This document shows positions 59,408-64,000 of a stretch of DNA of 64,000 nt, piece after piece. Origin of the DNA: UBA11606 sp965243715. GTDB taxonomy: Bacteria; Actinomycetota; Acidimicrobiia; Acidimicrobiales; Aldehydirespiratoraceae. The position numbers were made by a program, and so were the translations under genes. The stretch lies in assembly GCA_965243715.1 (NCBI GenBank), contig CBDEVU010000017.1, positions 1,116,001 to 1,180,000 on the forward strand, given 5' to 3'. The notes beneath the pieces were generated by a model that worked only from the letters and a program-made list of their open reading frames with translations, was not told the DNA's origin and searched no databases. Each line of letters begins with the position of its first letter. Position 1 is the first letter of the stretch.

Positions 59408-60576
59408 GAGGGGATGACAAGATGACTTATCTTGTCGAAGAAATGCATCTTCTCAGTGGTCACGTTTACCTGGATTCGATCACCAGGTCGAGCGCGAGAG
59501 TCCGCGCTGAAACGGGCGGTGCAGCGACTCTCGTCCTCATCGCCGAGTTCGTCGAGCGCGTCCGGATCGCCGCTGTCGACGTGTGGGGCCGCTACTCCGA
59601 AGTGCATCAGCGTCTCCGCGCCCAACGCTTCTCGGACGTCGACGTCGACCTCGATCCGTTGATCCTCTGGGTGGTCCGTGACGACGGCGGCGTCCTCCAT
59701 ATCCTCGGGCCGAATGCCGACCACAACGGGCTGCCCGATGTAGGCTCGAAGGGCGGGGCGAGCGTCGAGGACCTTCGAGTCCAACCCTAACCGCTGCTCG
59801 CCCAATTGCACTACGAATTGGTTGCCGTCCTCGCTCACCGTGCCCTCGAAGAGGTTCATCGACGGTGAACCGATGAAGGCTGCAACGAAGACGTTGTCGG
59901 GTTCGTCATACAGCGATTCTGGCGAGGCGATCTGTTGCAAGAACCCGTCCTTGATCACCGCCACTCGATCCCCCATCGTCATAGCCTCGACCTGATCGTG
60001 GGTGACGTAGAAGGTGGTAACCCCGAACTCGCGCTGGATCCCGGCGATGTCGGCTCGCATCTGCACTCGGAGTTTGGCGTCGAGGTTCGACAACGGCTCA
60101 TCCATGAGGAACAGCGATGGCTGGCGCACGATGGCTCGCCCCATGGCCACACGCTGGCGCTGGCCGCCAGACAGGTTGGCCGGCTTCTTGTCGAGCTGTT
60201 CGGTGAGTTCGAGAATATTCGCTGCTTCCTCAACCTTGGTGCGCCGTTCGGCTTTGCCTATCTTGCGCAACCGGAGCGGGAATCCGATATTCTCCGCCAC
60301 GGTCATCTGCGGGTACAGCGCGTAGTTCTGGAACACCATCGCGATGTCCCGGTCCTTGGGCGCAACATCATTGACTCGGCGGTCACCAACATGGATCTCC
60401 CCGCTGCTGATCTCCTCGAGGCCCGCGATCATTCGCAGCGCAGTCGACTTGCCACAACCAGACGGGCCAACGAGCACGAGAAACTCGCCATCGGCGAGCT
60501 GCAGTGACAGGTCGGTCACTGCCTGGAATCCATTTGGATAGATCTTGGTGATCTTGTCCAGCTTTACCTCAGCCAT
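59404..60576 (-). CDS. Sugar-type ABC importer ATPase (MsmK/UgpC type)
   Basis: A 390-residue ATPase: Walker A GPSGCGKSTALR, Q-loop FQNYALYPQ, signature LSGGQRQRVAMGRA, Walker B FLMDEPLSNLDAK, H-loop VTHDQ, then an MsmK-like C-terminal OB/TOBE region. It energises the two permeases at 62112 and 63113. Its start overlaps the SnoaL gene's stop by 8 nt (ATGGCTGA). Dedicated to this operon by position. Confidence 0.92.
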   Translation of the reverse strand: MAEVKLDKITKIYPNGFQAVTDLSLQLADGEFLVLVGPSGCGKSTALRMIAGLEEISSGEIHVGDRRVNDVAPKDRDIAMVFQNYALYPQMTVAENIGFPLRLRKIGKAERRTKVEEAANILELTEQLDKKPANLSGGQRQRVAMGRAIVRQPSLFLMDEPLSNLDAKLRVQMRADIAGIQREFGVTTFYVTHDQVEAMTMGDRVAVIKDGFLQQIASPESLYDEPDNVFVAAFIGSPSMNLFEGTVSEDGNQFVVQLGEQRLGLDSKVLDARPALRAYIGQPVVVGIRPEDMEDAAVVTDHPEDQRIEVDVDVREALGAETLMHFGVAAPHVDSGDPDALDELGDEDESRCTARFSADSRARPGDRIQVNVTTEKMHFFDKISHLVIPS

Positions 60577-61084
60577 TTCGGCCTCCTCTGTCGAATCTCT
60601 CCCAGCCCTCGCCGCCGAAGACGTCGACTCCCAGCTGAGCTAGGACATGGGGGAAGTCGACCATCACCCAGTTGTCGATGATCTTGCCGTCGGCAACCTT
60701 CCAGAAGTCCATGTAGCGAATCTCCACCCTCTTGCCCGTGGGGGCGACACCCATGAACTCACCAGCATGAGTGGCCTCTTGTCGCCCAAACGCCGCAGCC
60801 CACTCCCCCATGAACAACCGAGCCTCGTCCACGCACACCTTGTCCGTGAAGGCCGCCTGAAACGGGCGCTGCCAATTCTCTTGGAAATCCCGAAGACCGC
60901 GCTTGGACCCACAGCCGGCGTTGCCCATCCACCGGAAGTCGGAAGCGAAGAACTCACCGATGTCGTCGATCCGATGATCGTTGAGGCCGTCAACCATGCC
61001 CTCGACCACCGAGCGGGTCTCGTCGGTTTTGGACATGTCCGTGTCGCGGGTCAACGGCGCTTGGTCTGGTCGGGCACCGGCCAT
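60569..61084 (-). CDS. Single SnoaL-like (NTF2-fold) protein
   Basis: A 171-residue protein with one SnoaL-like unit (VEGMVDGLNDHRIDDIGEFF to KIIDNWVMVDFPHVLAQLG). It matches the second half of the 343-residue neighbour, for example the shared DFP or DLVH after a W-V-x-x-D strand. An AGGAG ribosome site lies 5 nt before ATG 61084; GTG 61087 and ATG 61036 are alternatives. Within the ABC operon. Function unknown; a cyclase, hydratase or binding role is possible. Confidence 0.82.
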   Translation of the reverse strand: MAGARPDQAPLTRDTDMSKTDETRSVVEGMVDGLNDHRIDDIGEFFASDFRWMGNAGCGSKRGLRDFQENWQRPFQAAFTDKVCVDEARLFMGEWAAAFGRQEATHAGEFMGVAPTGKRVEIRYMDFWKVADGKIIDNWVMVDFPHVLAQLGVDVFGGEGWERFDRGGRNG

Positions 61085-62115
61085 CACAGCTCCTCTTGAC
61101 CGGTCAGCTGACGCATGCGCCTCAAGACGTCGAGTCCCTGCTGATCAAGCCAGTGTACTAGGTCGATGAAAACCCAGTTCTCGGCGAGCTTGTCGCCATC
61201 GCGTCGGTACACGTCGACGACACGCATGTCGGCCAGCGTCGACTTGGGAAGCCCAAGAAACCCGCCGGTCGCCGTGTTCGTGAGGTTGGCCCATCCGAAG
61301 AAGCACGCGTAGTCACCTTCGGCGAAGCGGGCCACGTGGCCGTTGAATCGTTTGTCGGCGAGGTTGCAGCGAAACGGATACTGGTGCTGCTGCTGGTAAC
61401 GGTCAATGGTGTGGGTGGCGCCGATGCCGTCAGGTCCCCACCAAATCATGTCCTCGTGCCAAGTCTCGGCCATAACAGAGTAAGGCATGCGGTTGTTGCC
61501 GGTAGCGTTTCCCGCTTCGTTCGACTCGGTGAGGTCTGCGATCATCCGCTCGACCAGCGCGAGCGTCGCTTCGCCGTTGCTGGGTTCGCTTTCGCCGAGA
61601 TGAAGTCCGTCATGGGTTCTTGGTCCGGGATAGATGTGGGCAGCGCCGGTCGCTGGTGGTAGTGGGTAGTGCCCGGCTTGTCGCATAACGCTGATCACAT
61701 CGACGAACAGCGCCGTCTCGGCAATGTGGCCGCCGTCGACTCGATGGAACTCGGCGTACCGGAGGAAGACCGTGCGGCCGGTTGGGGGAATGCCAAGCCA
61801 CGGCTGATCGAAGAGACCGAGGAGGTGGCCCATCTGGCACACCCAGGTCTGCTCATCGCCAGTGATAGCGTTGATTCCTGCTAGGAACACGTCGGGTCGG
61901 CGCTGTAGGGCGCTGAACGCCCGGCGCGTCGGTTGCCAGAACGCATCGCTGACAGCATCGGCGCTCTCAAGCTCTCCGAACGGGTGGACGCCCCGCCACC
62001 GATAGTCGTTGGTGGTGTGCTTGCGGAGCACTTCGGCGAATTCTTCGGGCGCGGCTGTGTCAAGGTCGTCGTAGTAGTCAAGCACGACCCTCTTCGCGTA
62101 CTGGAGCTCGGTCAT
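61084..62115 (-). CDS. Double SnoaL-like (NTF2-fold) protein
   Basis: A 343-residue tandem SnoaL-like protein. Unit 1 runs from VVLDYYDDLDTAAPEEF to ALFVDVISVMRQAGHY, unit 2 from WHEDMIWWGPDGIGAT to ENWVFIDLVHWLDQQG. It is a diverged paralogue of the 359-residue protein at 57127, sharing the VISVMRQAG/ILSVMRQAG block and unit order. Aromatic-rich strands suggest a hydrophobic or aromatic ligand (inference). Its ATG overlaps the permease stop (ATGA). Confidence 0.82.
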   Translation of the reverse strand: MTELQYAKRVVLDYYDDLDTAAPEEFAEVLRKHTTNDYRWRGVHPFGELESADAVSDAFWQPTRRAFSALQRRPDVFLAGINAITGDEQTWVCQMGHLLGLFDQPWLGIPPTGRTVFLRYAEFHRVDGGHIAETALFVDVISVMRQAGHYPLPPATGAAHIYPGPRTHDGLHLGESEPSNGEATLALVERMIADLTESNEAGNATGNNRMPYSVMAETWHEDMIWWGPDGIGATHTIDRYQQQHQYPFRCNLADKRFNGHVARFAEGDYACFFGWANLTNTATGGFLGLPKSTLADMRVVDVYRRDGDKLAENWVFIDLVHWLDQQGLDVLRRMRQLTGQEEL

Positions 62116-63116
62116 CCCTTAACCGCCCCCGCGCCGAGACCCTTCACTAGGTGCTTCTGGAATACGATGATGACGATGACGATGGGCAGTGTGATCGACA
62201 CCGAGGCCGCTGCGGCCTCCGTCACGGTCGCTGCACTGTCGCCGCCGGTGAGCGCCGAGATGGCCACCGGGAGAGTCCATTCAGTGACGGCGAGCACTCG
62301 AACGAAGAGGAACTCGTTGTAGGCAAGCAACATTGTGAACAACGACGTGGCGATGATACCTGGCCACATCATCGGGATAACGACTATCAAGAAGGCTTGC
62401 ATGCGCGTGGCGCCGTCCATCATCGCGGCCTCCTCGATCTCTCGTGGGACCTCCATGAAGAAACTGCGAAGCATCCAGATCGTGAAAGGCTGGTTGACCG
62501 CTACGAGTGCCAACACAATGACGAGGCGGGAGTCGAGGATGCCGAGTTCCTTCGCGACGATGAAGTACGGAAGGATGAACGCGGTGCGCGGCAAGGCACG
62601 GAACCCGAGCGCAGCGATGAGGATCACAGCGCCGGACAGTCCCGAGTAGCGCGCAAGTCCGTAGCCAGCGAGCAAGCCGATCGAGATGGAGATGATGACG
62701 GTCAGAACTGTTACGAAGAAGGAGTTGATGAAGAAGTCAAACTCGCGGTTCATCTCGAAGATCGACGGAAATACTGTCAGCACAACCCAGATCGTGGCGA
62801 CCACGCCGAGCGTGAACGGCCAGGTTGTCTCGAACCGATTCCTGACCATGAGGATGGTGGCGATCACCGCGATGGAGACGAGGAAGAACAGGCCTACCTG
62901 CCACATGTTCTGGTCCTCGTTGACGAACCAGAATTTGCGGTACGGGTCGGCGGTGACGTCGAAGCCCCACAAGGTTGGTTTGCTGCGGATGGTGTCTCGG
63001 GTGAACTTGATCGAGGTCTGTGCCGCCCAGTAAAAGGGCACCGACGTGGCGAGGATGATGACGATCAGCGTGCTGTGAACGCTCGCTGTCTTAATGTGTT
63101 CTCTGAGGTTCTTCAT
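62112..63116 (-). CDS. Sugar ABC importer permease, MalG type, with an insert
   Basis: A 334-residue permease. The coupling motif EEAAMMDGATRMQAFLIVVIP and the helix AFILPYFIVAKELG mark BPD_transp_1 of the carbohydrate class. It is longer than the usual 275-290 residues because two extra hydrophobic segments (LFFLVSIAVIATILMV and FTLGVVATIWVVLTVF) lie between the first helix and the transport core. Works with the partner permease at 63113. Start overlaps that gene's stop (ATGA). Confidence 0.9.
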   Translation of the reverse strand: MKNLREHIKTASVHSTLIVIILATSVPFYWAAQTSIKFTRDTIRSKPTLWGFDVTADPYRKFWFVNEDQNMWQVGLFFLVSIAVIATILMVRNRFETTWPFTLGVVATIWVVLTVFPSIFEMNREFDFFINSFFVTVLTVIISISIGLLAGYGLARYSGLSGAVILIAALGFRALPRTAFILPYFIVAKELGILDSRLVIVLALVAVNQPFTIWMLRSFFMEVPREIEEAAMMDGATRMQAFLIVVIPMMWPGIIATSLFTMLLAYNEFLFVRVLAVTEWTLPVAISALTGGDSAATVTEAAAASVSITLPIVIVIIVFQKHLVKGLGAGAVKG

Positions 63117-63976
63117 CGTTCTGCGATCTGTTCCTGGTAGGACTTGCGCAAGAACGGGATGAGAGCCACGAACATGCCGATCATCGTCAGCACCGCGATC
63201 GCGTTGCCCTTCCCGATTCTTCCGAGCTGGCCCCGGAAAGCAACGTCGAAGTTGTAGACGGTCAACGTGTTAGCAGACTCGCCAACGCTCTGGCCGAACA
63301 CGAACGAACTATCGAACACCCGGTAGGCGTCCATGATGCTGATGAGTAGCACGAACACGATCAGCGATCGCAGGTGGGGAATTATCACAAATCGTTGCTT
63401 CGCCCAGAACCCGGCGCCGTCCATCTCCGACGCCTCCAGGCGCTCAGAGGCCAGGGTCTGCATGCCAGCGAACAAGGTGATGACAACGAAGGGGGTGGTA
63501 GCCCAGATACCGTGGAGGATCAGGATCCACTTGATGTTGCCGCTGGTGATCACGAAGGGACCGTCGGTTGCCAGCTCCCACAGCCAGGCAAGCAGACCGC
63601 CGCGATCGAAGAGGTCGCGCACCATCAACGTGCCCACGACCGGCGTAACGATGAACGGCAGCAACAGGGCCGCCATGTACAAGCCTCGACCCCGTTTGAC
63701 CCGATCGAGCAGAGTCGCCAGTCCGAACCCGACGACGAGATGCACGGGTACGACGACGGCCACGAACAAGATGGTGAGCCAGAATGCGTCCCAGAAGGCC
63801 GGGTCGGACAGAACGTCGGTGTAGTTGTCGAACCCGATCCACTGCCGGTCGCCGAGGTCCCGCAGCAAAATCCGGTTGAACGACAAGAAGATGGTGGTGA
63901 CCAATGGGAACACCATCAGCGCGACCATGATGAACACGCTCGGAATCGTGAAGACGGCGAAGGTTCTTCGATCCAT
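63113..63976 (-). CDS. Sugar ABC importer permease, MalF type
   Basis: A 287-residue permease with six hydrophobic segments. The coupling motif is EASEMDGAGFWAKQRFVIIP, and the N-terminal TIPSVFIMVALMVFPL is typical for the class. ATG 63976 follows a GGAAGG-like site; the frame also runs to the window edge at 64000. A binding-protein gene is expected just beyond the window and would help name the substrate. Confidence 0.9.
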   Translation of the reverse strand: MDRRTFAVFTIPSVFIMVALMVFPLVTTIFLSFNRILLRDLGDRQWIGFDNYTDVLSDPAFWDAFWLTILFVAVVVPVHLVVGFGLATLLDRVKRGRGLYMAALLLPFIVTPVVGTLMVRDLFDRGGLLAWLWELATDGPFVITSGNIKWILILHGIWATTPFVVITLFAGMQTLASERLEASEMDGAGFWAKQRFVIIPHLRSLIVFVLLISIMDAYRVFDSSFVFGQSVGESANTLTVYNFDVAFRGQLGRIGKGNAIAVLTMIGMFVALIPFLRKSYQEQIAER

Positions 63977-64000
63977 ATTTCCATCCTTCCGGTGCCCCAC

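Overview
The window is a GC-rich, very compact stretch of what looks like an actinobacterial genome, most likely class Acidimicrobiia. This is inferred from the gene content, not from a database search: DUF3097, DUF3039 and DUF3179 proteins, an F420-type LLM oxidoreductase and a deazaflavin-dependent nitroreductase, a UvrD helicase with an HRDC tail, an AddAB-like helicase-nuclease pair, and a futalosine-independent menaquinone operon. Genes in operons overlap by 4 or 8 nt. Several convergent pairs overlap by exactly 4 nt through shared stop codons. I saw no tRNA, rRNA or CRISPR array.

Layout. 1-3.7 kb: end of a LIV-type ABC ATPase, then a catabolic set (ketose 3-epimerase-like, enolase-superfamily dehydratase, VOC protein, D-2-hydroxyacid dehydrogenase). 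3.7-4.0 kb: structured non-coding gap. 4.0-13.9 kb: aldehyde dehydrogenase, Ldh_2 dehydrogenase, epimerase, membrane protein, acyl-CoA ligase, DUF3179 lipoprotein, HAD 5'-nucleotidase, nitrobindin-like protein. 14.0-24.2 kb: Fur regulator, a UvrD/HRDC helicase split by a frameshift, nitroreductase, AlkD-like protein, PAP2, PG-binding protein, flavodoxin, DUF3039, ABC-F, SurE, amidase. 24.1-36.3 kb: heterodimeric ABC exporter, acyl-CoA ligase, PsuG, P450, enoyl-CoA hydratase, DEAD helicase, F420 oxidoreductase, MFS. 36.3-42.8 kb: AddA/AddB-like pair. 42.9-50.1 kb: DUF3097, then a menaquinone operon (MerR-MenF fusion, menD, menH, menC, nucleotidyltransferase). 50.1-50.7 kb: IS3 transposase remnant. 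50.7-56.4 kb: an iron(III)/phosphonate-class ABC importer with its own two-component system. 56.4-57.1 kb: almost empty. 57.1-64 kb: a sugar-type ABC operon with five SnoaL-fold units and a MetE-like zinc protein.

Most notable: (1) a MerR-family regulator fused in frame to isochorismate synthase, with a leaderless promoter and a perfect 11-bp palindrome upstream; (2) the SnoaL/MetE/ABC operon, whose substrate I cannot name; (3) a 19-bp near-palindrome between a Fur-family gene and a divergent nitrobindin-like gene; (4) at least eleven starts where a TANNNT -10 box lies 6-7 nt before the start codon, implying leaderless mRNAs, including one divergent pair sharing the same TA; (5) four frameshifts, three of them within the menaquinone operon. 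Whether the frameshifts are real or assembly errors cannot be decided from the sequence alone.
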